NCBI GenBank assembly: GCA_902556355.1
Contig: CACDVW010000012.1
Location: forward strand, 1 to 36,784
DNA from: an uncultured SAR86 cluster bacterium
GTDB lineage: Bacteria; Pseudomonadota; Gammaproteobacteria; Magnimaribacterales; D2472
Direction: 5' to 3'
DNA length: 36,784 nucleotides
How positions within the stretch are numbered: position 1 is the first letter of the stretch; the number at the start of each line of letters is the position of its first letter. The notes beneath the pieces were generated by a model. That model was not told the DNA's origin. It ran no database searches and was given only the letters and a program-made list of their open reading frames with translations. Made by a program: the position numbers and the translations under genes. Positions 26,258-33,525 of the stretch are shown here, in pieces.

Positions 26258-27723
26258 TGGCCCTCAAGCAATATTTCGCTGCATTCATGTTTGGGCTTAT
26301 TGGAATTTTTGCCTTTGCGCCCTTCTCCATCAAGCCACTGATATTAGTATCATATGCATACTTAATAAGATCTATATTATTTGAAAATAACTATACATTT
26401 AAGAAATTAATATCTTGGGCAATTGGTCATTGGGGTTTTGGAATGTCATGGTTAATAGTAAGTGTTTACTATTATGGAAAAACAAGTATATTAATATCTC
26501 TTATTATTTTTATTCTATTAACTTTATTCCTTACACTATGCTTTGGATTACCTTTAATAGCATTAAAATACAGATTATTTAGTGGTAAGGCGAAGTCTAA
26601 ACATTTAAAAATTTTTTCTATTGCAAGTCTTCTAATTTTGTTTGAATTATCAAGATATTATTTATTAAATGGGGTTCCGTGGTTAATTCCAGGAACTGTT
26701 TTTCTTGATACACCACTTCATGCAATTTATTCTCATGTTGGAGTTACAGGGGGCTCTTTCATTGTTTATCTCATAGCTACTTCAATAGCAATTTTATGGG
26801 AGCATAGATATAAAATATTTTTTGGATCTTTGGTATTATTTATTCCAATAATTGAAAAAAACGAAAGTACTGAATTCGATCTTAACGTTTCAATAATTCA
26901 ACCCTCCTCCGACCCATTTCAAAAATATAATCTTGGTTATAAGTCATATATTGAAAATAATATTCTTGATCTGATAAAAGAAACCTCAGCAGAATCTCAA
27001 ATGATTGTGCTTCCTGAAGCAGAGCTTCCATATTCTTTAAATTCAAATGATTTTAGTCAGTTTATTAATAAAATTAATAAAAAAGATAAAGAAATAATTA
27101 TGGGTGTTTGGAATATTTACGATAAAACTCTCTTTAACTCATTAATCAACGTTAATACTAACGAAATCTATAATAAAAGACATCTAGTGCCATTTGGTGA
27201 ATATATACCCTTCACAAGCTCATTAAGAGGCCTAATAGATTTTTTTGATATGCCCATGTCAAATGTATCTCATGGCAGCAGTAATCAGAATAATATTCGA
27301 ATTAACAGTATAGGTGGGGTAAGCTTCTCACCGCTAATTTGTTTTGATGTAGCTTTTGGAAATACTGTAAGAAAAAGCAACATTAGTTCTAATTTTATGA
27401 TTAATGTTAGCAATGACACTTGGTTTGGGAAATCAATGGGCCCATATCAGCATCTAGCAATAACAAGAATTAGAGCTATTGAAAATAATAAATGGATTAT
27501 AAGAGCTACCAATGATGGAATTTCAGCAATAATAACTAATAATGGAACAATTGTTGATAAATTAGATAAAAATATCTCTGGTGTAATTAATTCTGGTATT
27601 AATTTTACTTATAAAAGAAGCCTATATAATATTTTTGGACACTATATTCCATTTATTTTGGCTTTAATAATGGTTTTAACATCGTTTATAATTGATTTAT
27701 GCTCAAAAAGAAAAAAATATTAA
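26257..27723 (+). CDS. lnt: Apolipoprotein N-acyltransferase
   Basis: Lnt adds the third acyl chain to lipoproteins in the inner membrane. The 488-residue protein has several N-terminal transmembrane spans (residues 1-200), a periplasmic nitrilase-like domain, and a C-terminal span. The likely catalytic triad is Glu254 (VLPEAELP), Lys307 (YNKRHLVPFGEY) and Cys362 (PLICFDVAF). GVPWLIPG and the NVSNDTWFG segment also match. Its end overlaps the L,D-transpeptidase start by 25 bases. Confidence 0.95.
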   Translation: MALKQYFAAFMFGLIGIFAFAPFSIKPLILVSYAYLIRSILFENNYTFKKLISWAIGHWGFGMSWLIVSVYYYGKTSILISLIIFILLTLFLTLCFGLPLIALKYRLFSGKAKSKHLKIFSIASLLILFELSRYYLLNGVPWLIPGTVFLDTPLHAIYSHVGVTGGSFIVYLIATSIAILWEHRYKIFFGSLVLFIPIIEKNESTEFDLNVSIIQPSSDPFQKYNLGYKSYIENNILDLIKETSAESQMIVLPEAELPYSLNSNDFSQFINKINKKDKEIIMGVWNIYDKTLFNSLINVNTNEIYNKRHLVPFGEYIPFTSSLRGLIDFFDMPMSNVSHGSSNQNNIRINSIGGVSFSPLICFDVAFGNTVRKSNISSNFMINVSNDTWFGKSMGPYQHLAITRIRAIENNKWIIRATNDGISAIITNNGTIVDKLDKNISGVINSGINFTYKRSLYNIFGHYIPFILALIMVLTSFIIDLCSKRKKY

Positions 27724-28238
27724 CATTATTGCTGTTCTCAGTAATTTCATATGCTGAAAGTGCCCATATTGAAGTTGATATATCTGAACAGAGACTATAT
27801 TTGATAGAAAACAGCCTAATCAAAGCTTCTTATCCAATCTCAACATCTAAATATGGAGAGGGTAGCATTGAAAATTCATTCAAAACACCGCTTGGGAAAC
27901 ATTCTATTAAAGAGATGATTGGTGAAGAAGCAGAGATAAACACTATATTTACTTCAAGAATAAATACTAAGAGATCTGCAACTATAATTGATCAGTTTGA
28001 AGATACCGATAATGACTATGTTACATCCAGAATAATGTGGCTAGATGGCGAAGAGGATGGTTTAAACAAAGGTGGGAATGTAGACTCTTTTCGAAGATAC
28101 ATATACATTCACGGAACCCATGAAGAGGGATTAATAGGCACAAAAGCATCACATGGCTGCATTAGAATGTTCAATTATGATGTAATTGAATTATTTAATT
28201 TAGTAAATATTGGGACAAAAGTTCTAATTAGAGCCTAA
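27699..28238 (+). CDS. Exported L,D-transpeptidase (YkuD domain)
   Basis: A 179-residue protein with a signal peptide (about residues 1-20) and a YkuD domain. The catalytic motif IHGTHEEGLIGTKASHGCIRM contains His138, His152 and Cys154. Such enzymes make 3-3 crosslinks in peptidoglycan or attach lipoproteins to it. It lies after lnt, outside the usual E. coli cluster, and its reading frame starts inside lnt, so it belongs to the same transcript. No peptidoglycan-binding domain is present. Confidence 0.92.
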   Translation: MLKKKKILTLLLFSVISYAESAHIEVDISEQRLYLIENSLIKASYPISTSKYGEGSIENSFKTPLGKHSIKEMIGEEAEINTIFTSRINTKRSATIIDQFEDTDNDYVTSRIMWLDGEEDGLNKGGNVDSFRRYIYIHGTHEEGLIGTKASHGCIRMFNYDVIELFNLVNIGTKVLIRA

Positions 28239-28260
28239 CGCCCCAAATTGTACATACCTA

Positions 28261-30441
28261 CTAAAAGTTGCCTGCAACTGAGGACATAGCAAAATTAAGT
28301 TTTTCTTTTCTATCGTCCCCTGAAGGCGCAACATTTAGCTTTTCTCCACTTTGTGCAAGTTTTATTAGTAATTCACTAGGTTTGTATGCATCATTTCCAG
28401 TAATTTCATGATATTTCTTTAATTTATCAACAACAACGTCTAAGCCCATAGCATTGGCATGATGCATTGGCCCACCTCTCCATATTGGAAAACCATAACC
28501 ATTAATATAAACAACATCTATATCCGCTGCTCTCTGGGCTACACCCTCTGACAATATATCAGCTCCTTCATTAATAAGAGCTAAGATACACCTGTCAGTA
28601 ATTTCTTCATCTGAAATTTCTCTTCTTGTAAAACCATTCTCTGAAGAAATCTTTTCATAGACTTCTTCGTTTTCTGGAGCAGGGTTAGGAGCTCTTGAGC
28701 CTTCACTATAGTTGTAATAACCTTTGCCGTTTTTTTGACCAAATCTATCGTTATCACATAAATAATCTCCAATCTTTGCATGAAGTGGGGATTCAACACC
28801 GCTAAGCTTTCTTGCTCTCCAGCCAAGATCAAGACCAACTAAATCCATCATTCTAAATGGGCCCATATTTAATCCAAATGATTCTATAGCTTGATCAATT
28901 TGATGGGGAAGGGCACCCTCAAGAAGAAGCATATTAGCCTGTGCTGTGTAATTAAAAAGCATCCTATTGCCAATAAAACCTGGTGCATTAAGAGATACTA
29001 CCGCAGCTTTTTTTATCTTCTTACTAACTGTCATTACACTAGCTAGTGTTTCGTGAGATGTCTTTTCTCCACGAACTACTTCTAACAATCTCATGATATT
29101 AGCTGGACTAAAGAAGTGAGTACCTACTACCTTATCAGGCCTTTTAGTTACTGATGCTATTGCATCTACATCTAATCCAGATGTGTTACTTGCAAGTATT
29201 GCATTTTCATTAGTATGCTCATCAAGATTTTTAAAGATTTCTAATTTTAAATCTAGATTTTCATATACAGCCTCGATTGCAATATCGACATCATGTAAAT
29301 CTTTATATTCAAGGCTTGATGATATTAGTCCAAAAACCATATCTTTTTGCTCGGGCGTCATTCGGCCCTTGCCAACCATAAAGTCATAATTTTTTTCTAT
29401 TACAGAAAGACCTCTTTTCAAATTTTCTTCATCTTGATCAATTATATGGACTGGAATTCCTGCATTAGCAAAACACATAGCAATACCTCCACCCATAGTT
29501 CCTGATCCAATGATTCCAGCTTTTTTAATATCCATTGAAGGGGTGTCGGCAGGAACATCTGAAATTTTTGATGCAGCTCGCTCTCCAAAGAATATATGAA
29601 TCATTGCTTCTCTTTGCGGGTGCATTAGGCACTCAACAAATAACTCTCCTTCTTTTTTTAAGCCTTCATCAAAATCATCAAGATTTATAGCAGCCTCAAC
29701 ACATTTAATGATTTGACCAGGGGCAAATTGGCCCTTTCTTGCCTTAGCTGCCAAAGCTTGCGCCTCAACTAAAACATTTTCTGATCCTCTTGCTTCGATC
29801 ATTTTTTCATTAAGATCACGAACTTTAGGGTGGTTAGAGCCTTCTTTTGCCTTTTCTTTAGCAAATTGAATAGAATCTTCTACAACATTATCAGACAGTG
29901 AGTCTACAATTCCCATATCTAAAGCTTTTTTGGCAGGTATATGTGCTCCTGTAAGCATCATTTTAAGCGCTTCTGAAGGGCCAGCCAACCTAGGAAGTCT
30001 CTGTGTTCCACCTCCACCAGGTAAAAGGCCTAAATTTACCTCAGGTAGACCAACAAATGCTTGTTTAGAGGCTATTCTGTAGTTACAACAAAGCGCAGTT
30101 TCAAGTCCACCACCAAGAGTTATACCATTAATAGCAGCTACCAAAGGCTTGGAACAATACTCCATGCTTTTAAATACGTCATTTAAGCTATGTCCGCTCA
30201 TATTTCCACCAAATTCAGAAATATCTGCTCCAGCTATAAATGCTCTTCCTTTACCTGTAACAACTACACCAACAACATCATTATCAGCCTCTGCTTTAGC
30301 AATGCCTTCAAAAAGACCATTCCTAACACCCTCACTCAGAGGATTCACAGGGGGGTTATCTACAGTTAAAAGCGCAACGCTATCAACAATTTCATAGTGG
30401 ACTGTTCCTTTCAATTTATACTCCGTAAATAAATTAGACAT
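28261..30441 (-). CDS. Bifunctional enoyl-CoA hydratase/3-hydroxyacyl-CoA dehydrogenase
   Basis: A 726-residue fused beta-oxidation enzyme. The N-terminal crotonase domain (residues 1 to about 190) has NPPVNPLSEGVRNGL, the oxyanion segment AFIAGADISEFGG and LLPGGGGTQRLPRLAG. The second half has the NAD-binding GSGTMGGGIAMCFANAG, then NTSGLDVDAIA, THFFSPANIMRLLEVV and NAPGFIGNRM. The GGGGTQR form resembles the peroxisomal/EHHADH-like family more than E. coli FadB, and no fadA thiolase gene is adjacent. A TATAAT on the minus strand (30444-30449) lies only 3 bases before the ATG. Confidence 0.93.
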   Translation of the reverse strand: MSNLFTEYKLKGTVHYEIVDSVALLTVDNPPVNPLSEGVRNGLFEGIAKAEADNDVVGVVVTGKGRAFIAGADISEFGGNMSGHSLNDVFKSMEYCSKPLVAAINGITLGGGLETALCCNYRIASKQAFVGLPEVNLGLLPGGGGTQRLPRLAGPSEALKMMLTGAHIPAKKALDMGIVDSLSDNVVEDSIQFAKEKAKEGSNHPKVRDLNEKMIEARGSENVLVEAQALAAKARKGQFAPGQIIKCVEAAINLDDFDEGLKKEGELFVECLMHPQREAMIHIFFGERAASKISDVPADTPSMDIKKAGIIGSGTMGGGIAMCFANAGIPVHIIDQDEENLKRGLSVIEKNYDFMVGKGRMTPEQKDMVFGLISSSLEYKDLHDVDIAIEAVYENLDLKLEIFKNLDEHTNENAILASNTSGLDVDAIASVTKRPDKVVGTHFFSPANIMRLLEVVRGEKTSHETLASVMTVSKKIKKAAVVSLNAPGFIGNRMLFNYTAQANMLLLEGALPHQIDQAIESFGLNMGPFRMMDLVGLDLGWRARKLSGVESPLHAKIGDYLCDNDRFGQKNGKGYYNYSEGSRAPNPAPENEEVYEKISSENGFTRREISDEEITDRCILALINEGADILSEGVAQRAADIDVVYINGYGFPIWRGGPMHHANAMGLDVVVDKLKKYHEITGNDAYKPSELLIKLAQSGEKLNVAPSGDDRKEKLNFAMSSVAGNF

Positions 30442-30479
30442 GCATTATACATAAAAAATAAGCATATTTATCCTTATAA

Positions 30480-30498
30480 AATCGCACATTTAGCGATT
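30480..30498. repeat. Short palindromic element, candidate operator
   Basis: AATCGC (30480-30485) and GCGATT (30493-30498) form an inverted repeat with a 7-base AT-rich centre, between the divergent acyl-CoA gene and the small-RNA promoter. The size and symmetry fit a dimeric repressor site, for example of a GntR/FadR-like regulator, but no regulator is identified and a single copy is weak evidence. Confidence 0.35.
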
Positions 30499-30533
30499 AT
30501 TTGGAGTAATTTAAATTTATTTTATAAAAAGTA

Positions 30534-30561
30534 TTGATAATATAATATAAATATATATAAT
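30534..30561 (+). promoter_or_regulatory. Sigma70-type promoter of the small structured RNA
   Basis: TTGATA (30534-30539), a 16-base spacer and a perfect TATAAT (30556-30561). The predicted start, about 7 bases beyond the -10 box, falls at 30568, exactly the first base of the TGTCAGCA stem of the downstream RNA. The surrounding sequence is very AT-rich, so alternative -10 boxes (30541-30546) exist; the coincidence with the RNA 5' end supports this one. Confidence 0.6.
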
Positions 30562-30567
30562 AATGCA

Positions 30568-30642
30568 TGTCAGCACTCCTCTCCCCCTATTAGATTTGCT
30601 GACACTCTGGAATCATATGGAGGGCTCAGTCCCTCCATTTTT
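30568..30642 (+). ncRNA. Candidate novel small RNA or attenuator leader (about 75 nt)
   Basis: The segment folds into two perfect hairpins. Stem 1 pairs TGTCAGCA (30568-30575) with TGCTGACA (30597-30604) around a 21-base pyrimidine-rich loop beginning CTCCTCTCCCCC. Stem 2 is the terminator (30617-30638). The predicted promoter starts transcription at the first base of stem 1, so the unit promoter-hairpin-linker-terminator is complete in 110 bases. The local GC is far above the flanks. The C-rich loop can pair with Shine-Dalgarno-like GGAG sequences, as in C-loop small RNAs. Alternatively it is an attenuated leader for the small membrane ORF and glutathione peroxidase gene behind it. I do not recognise it as a known family. 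Confidence 0.6.
30617..30642 (+). terminator. Rho-independent terminator
   Basis: ATGGAGGG (30617-30624), a six-base loop, and CCCTCCAT (30631-30638) form a perfect 8-bp GC-rich stem followed by five Ts (30638-30642). It lies upstream of the ORF at 30659, so it either ends the small RNA or attenuates read-through to that ORF and the peroxidase gene. Confidence 0.75.
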
Positions 30643-30658
30643 AATTAAGAATTATAAA

Positions 30659-30745
30659 ATGAGTAAATATAAAGAATTTTTTGAAACTGTAATTTTAGTA
30701 AGTGTTTTTGTGATCTCTGTTCTTGCAATAGGCCCAATAGCTTAA
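30659..30745 (+). CDS. Hypothetical 28-residue single-span membrane peptide
   Basis: Directly after the terminator an ATG opens a 28-codon frame: a charged N-terminus (MSKYKEFFE) followed by one hydrophobic span (TVILVSVFVISVLAIGPIA). The frame is also open upstream to an ATG at 30563, but that longer version would run through both RNA hairpins and is unlikely. The ribosome site is poor (AAGAAT). The peroxidase start is 27 bases downstream. I do not recognise the peptide. It could be a real small membrane protein or chance coding in AT-rich DNA. Confidence 0.4.
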   Translation: MSKYKEFFETVILVSVFVISVLAIGPIA

Positions 30746-30772
30746 TCGCCATTAAATATATATAATTTTTTA

Positions 30773-31300
30773 ATGAAAAAAATCTTGTTCAGCTTTTTTT
30801 GTTTTTTCGTTGTTCAAAATATTCATGCCTGTCCGAATCTTCTTAATTCTGATATGCGAATACTAGATTCTGCAGAATCACAAAATTTATGTGCATATGA
30901 AGGCAAGACATTGCTAGTGGTTAACGTCGCCAGCAGATGTGGTTATACCTATCAATATTCCGGTCTTCAAAATCTTTATGAAAAATATAAAGATAATGAC
31001 TTTGTAGTTTTGGGTGTTCCATCAAGAGATTTCTTTCAAGAATATTCCAAAGAAAGTGCTGTGGCTGAGTTTTGTTCCACTGAATACGGCGTTGAATTTC
31101 CTATGTTCGCAACAGTAAAAGTAAGAGGGAAGAAGGCGCACCCTTTTTATAAAAAATTAAAAGAGGAATCTGGTGTTGAGCCAACATGGAATTTTAATAA
31201 GTATTTAATTTCAAAAGAGGGAAGAGTTGTTTCAACATTTAAATCTGGCGTGAAGCCAGATTCTCTTGAGTTAATTTCTGCAATCGAAGAAATACTTTAA
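30773..31300 (+). CDS. Exported glutathione peroxidase-family protein
   Basis: A 175-residue thiol peroxidase with an N-terminal signal peptide (about residues 1-19, ending NIHA). The peroxidatic cysteine is Cys56 in NVASRCGYT; the QYSGLQNLYEKY, EFCSTEYGVEFPMF and WNFNKYLI segments are typical of the family. The usual CNQFxxQEPG segment is replaced by PSRDFFQEY, so the conserved Gln is missing at its normal place. Most bacterial homologues are cytosolic; export suggests a role against periplasmic peroxides. It converges on rpiA with 2 bases between stop codons. Confidence 0.88.
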   Translation: MKKILFSFFCFFVVQNIHACPNLLNSDMRILDSAESQNLCAYEGKTLLVVNVASRCGYTYQYSGLQNLYEKYKDNDFVVLGVPSRDFFQEYSKESAVAEFCSTEYGVEFPMFATVKVRGKKAHPFYKKLKEESGVEPTWNFNKYLISKEGRVVSTFKSGVKPDSLELISAIEEIL

Positions 31301-31302
31301 TA

Positions 31303-31941
31303 CTAGCTGGATACTAAAACTTTCTTGGGCTTGTTAAAAGCAAAGATTCCGTTATCTACAACCCCAGGAATGTTATTAAGCAAAGCCTCTATCGCTTCTG
31401 GGTTTGATATATCAAAATCTTTGATATCCAATATTTCATTACCTTGGTCGGTAATAAAACCAGCCCTATATATCGGCGTTCCTCCCATAGAGACAATTTT
31501 TCTTGCAACTAAGCTTCTACTTTCTGGAAGAACCTCTACAGGCAATGGAAAAGCTCCAAGCTGTGACACTAGTTTTGTTTCATCAACAATACATACAAAT
31601 TCATTGGAAGCAGACGCAACGATTTTCTCTCTTGTATGAGCACCGCCACCTCCCTTTATTAGCTCATAATTTGGAGAAACTTCATCAGCACCATCTATGT
31701 AATAGGCAATATCCATAACATCATTTAGATTAAAAACCTCAATACCTTTTTCATTTAATAAGTTCGAAGATGCTTCCGAGCTTGATACCGCACCAGCAAA
31801 TAAATTTTTATATGCACCAAGTTCTTCTATAAAAAAATTTACAGTAGAGCCAGTTCCAATACCCAAAATCATTTCAGGATGAAGTTTATCTTTAATATAA
31901 TCTATTGCTTGTTTAGCAACATTTATCTTTGAGCTACTCAT
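31303..31941 (-). CDS. rpiA: Ribose-5-phosphate isomerase A
   Basis: RpiA interconverts ribose 5-phosphate and ribulose 5-phosphate, feeding the transketolase encoded at 11103. The 212-residue protein has GIGTGSTVNFFIEEL (27-41), YIDGADEV (81-88) and KGGGGAHTREKIVA (96-109) with the catalytic glutamate. The ATG at 31941 was chosen because the longer frame adds a non-homologous MLFFLYYTD. It is divergent from ilvA with 39 bases between, an arrangement also seen in Pseudomonas. Confidence 0.95.
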   Translation of the reverse strand: MSSSKINVAKQAIDYIKDKLHPEMILGIGTGSTVNFFIEELGAYKNLFAGAVSSSEASSNLLNEKGIEVFNLNDVMDIAYYIDGADEVSPNYELIKGGGGAHTREKIVASASNEFVCIVDETKLVSQLGAFPLPVEVLPESRSLVARKIVSMGGTPIYRAGFITDQGNEILDIKDFDISNPEAIEALLNNIPGVVDNGIFAFNKPKKVLVSS

Positions 31942-31980
31942 ATCTGTATAATACAAGAAAAATAACAATAGATAATTATC

Positions 31981-33525
31981 TTGAGATTAAAAATAAAGAA
32001 AACAGGTTCTTTTAAGAACTCTAAAAGATATATAAAGCTAATTGAAAATGCATCTGTATATGATGTAGCAATAAACTCGCCCATAACATTTGCACCTAAT
32101 CTATCTCTAAAAGAAAAGAATAAAATCTTTTTAAAAAGAGAAGATTTACAACCAATTTTTTCTTTTAAAAATAGAGGAGCTTATAACAAAATAATCAATT
32201 TATCTGATTCTGAAAAGAAGAGGGGTGTTATAGCTGCCTCAGCGGGTAATCATGCACAGGGAGTTGCAAGTGCTTGTAAAAAATTGAAAATAAAGTGCAC
32301 TATTGTAATGCCTATAACAACACCTGAGATAAAAATTAAAGATGTAAAAAGGTTTGGCGCAAAAATAATACAGCATGGTGACGATGTAAATACAGCTTTA
32401 CATGAGGCAAAATCTTTATCAAAGAAAAAGAAATTAACCTTTGTCCATCCCTTTGATGACCCTTATACAATTGCTGGTCAAGGAACTATTGGTAAAGAAA
32501 TTCTTGAGGATGATAATCATTATGATGCTATATTTGTTCCAGTTGGAGGCGGGGGAATTTTAGCTGGTGTTTCTTCGTGGATTGCTCAGCACAACAAAAA
32601 AATCAAGATAATTGGAGTGGAAGTAGAGGACTCAGCTTGTTTTACAGAAGCAATAAAAGCTAATAAAAGGATTACGCTCAAAGAAGTTGGTTTATTTGCA
32701 GATGGCGTAGCAGTATCTCAAGTTGGTAAAAATAATTTTGATGTTTTAAAAGAATGTGTAGACGAGGTTATAACAGTAACAGTAGATGAGGTTTGCGCTG
32801 CTGTAAAAGATATATTTGAAGATACTAGAGTGCTATCAGAGCCAGCGGGAGCACTTGCCTTAGCTGGACTAAAAGTTTATTCAAAGAAAATTAAGGGTAA
32901 AAATTTATTAGCTATTAGTAGTGGTGCTAATGTTAACTTCCAAAGATTGAACTTTATTGTTGAAAGATCTGAGCTTGGTGAAAATAGAGAAAAAATACTT
33001 AGTATAAAAATACCGGAACAACCAGGAAGTTTTTTAAATCTCTCCAGAATATTTGGATCATCGTTAATAACCGAGTTCAATTATAGAAAATCAGATCTAA
33101 ATGATGCATATGTTCTTGTCGGTGTTAGAACAAAGACTGATAAATCATATCAAGCCATAAAAAATAAATTAAAAAAATCAGGCTTTGCCTATAAAGACCT
33201 TACAAGAAATGAGATTTCTAATGACCATCTACGACATATGGTGGGAGGAAGAATCAATCAAAAAGGTCATAAAAATGAGAGAATTTTTCGAGGCGAATTT
33301 CCTGAAAAGCCAGGAGCTCTTTTAACATTCTTAGAAAAATTTGGTAGCAACTGGAACATATCATTATTTCATTATAGGAATCTTGGATCAGCATTCGGAA
33401 AAATATTAATTGGAATAGAAGACAGCAATTCGAACAAGTTACATCTTATCAAACACCTTAATAAGACAGATACTATATTTATTGAAGAGACTTCTAATAA
33501 AGCCTATAAAGATTTTTTAAAATAA
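31981..33525 (+). CDS. ilvA: Threonine dehydratase (biosynthetic)
   Basis: IlvA deaminates threonine to 2-oxobutyrate in isoleucine synthesis. The 514-residue protein has the PLP lysine Lys63 in SFKNRGAY, SAGNHAQGVA, the phosphate-binding VGGGGILAG, and two C-terminal ACT-like regulatory domains (about 340-420 with KIPEQPGSFLNLSR, and 430-510 with GEFPEKPGALLTFL). The two regulatory domains indicate the isoleucine-inhibited biosynthetic form. It starts at TTG 31981. A TATAAT at 31947-31952 lies upstream. Its stop abuts the DUF5916-like gene stop with no gap. Confidence 0.95.
   Translation: MRLKIKKTGSFKNSKRYIKLIENASVYDVAINSPITFAPNLSLKEKNKIFLKREDLQPIFSFKNRGAYNKIINLSDSEKKRGVIAASAGNHAQGVASACKKLKIKCTIVMPITTPEIKIKDVKRFGAKIIQHGDDVNTALHEAKSLSKKKKLTFVHPFDDPYTIAGQGTIGKEILEDDNHYDAIFVPVGGGGILAGVSSWIAQHNKKIKIIGVEVEDSACFTEAIKANKRITLKEVGLFADGVAVSQVGKNNFDVLKECVDEVITVTVDEVCAAVKDIFEDTRVLSEPAGALALAGLKVYSKKIKGKNLLAISSGANVNFQRLNFIVERSELGENREKILSIKIPEQPGSFLNLSRIFGSSLITEFNYRKSDLNDAYVLVGVRTKTDKSYQAIKNKLKKSGFAYKDLTRNEISNDHLRHMVGGRINQKGHKNERIFRGEFPEKPGALLTFLEKFGSNWNISLFHYRNLGSAFGKILIGIEDSNSNKLHLIKHLNKTDTIFIEETSNKAYKDFLK

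Noticed and set aside
30563-30745. 60-residue ORF starting at the ATG 30563
   Set aside because: Its first half runs through the two RNA hairpins and the start lies upstream of the predicted transcription start. Only the final 28 codons look protein-like.
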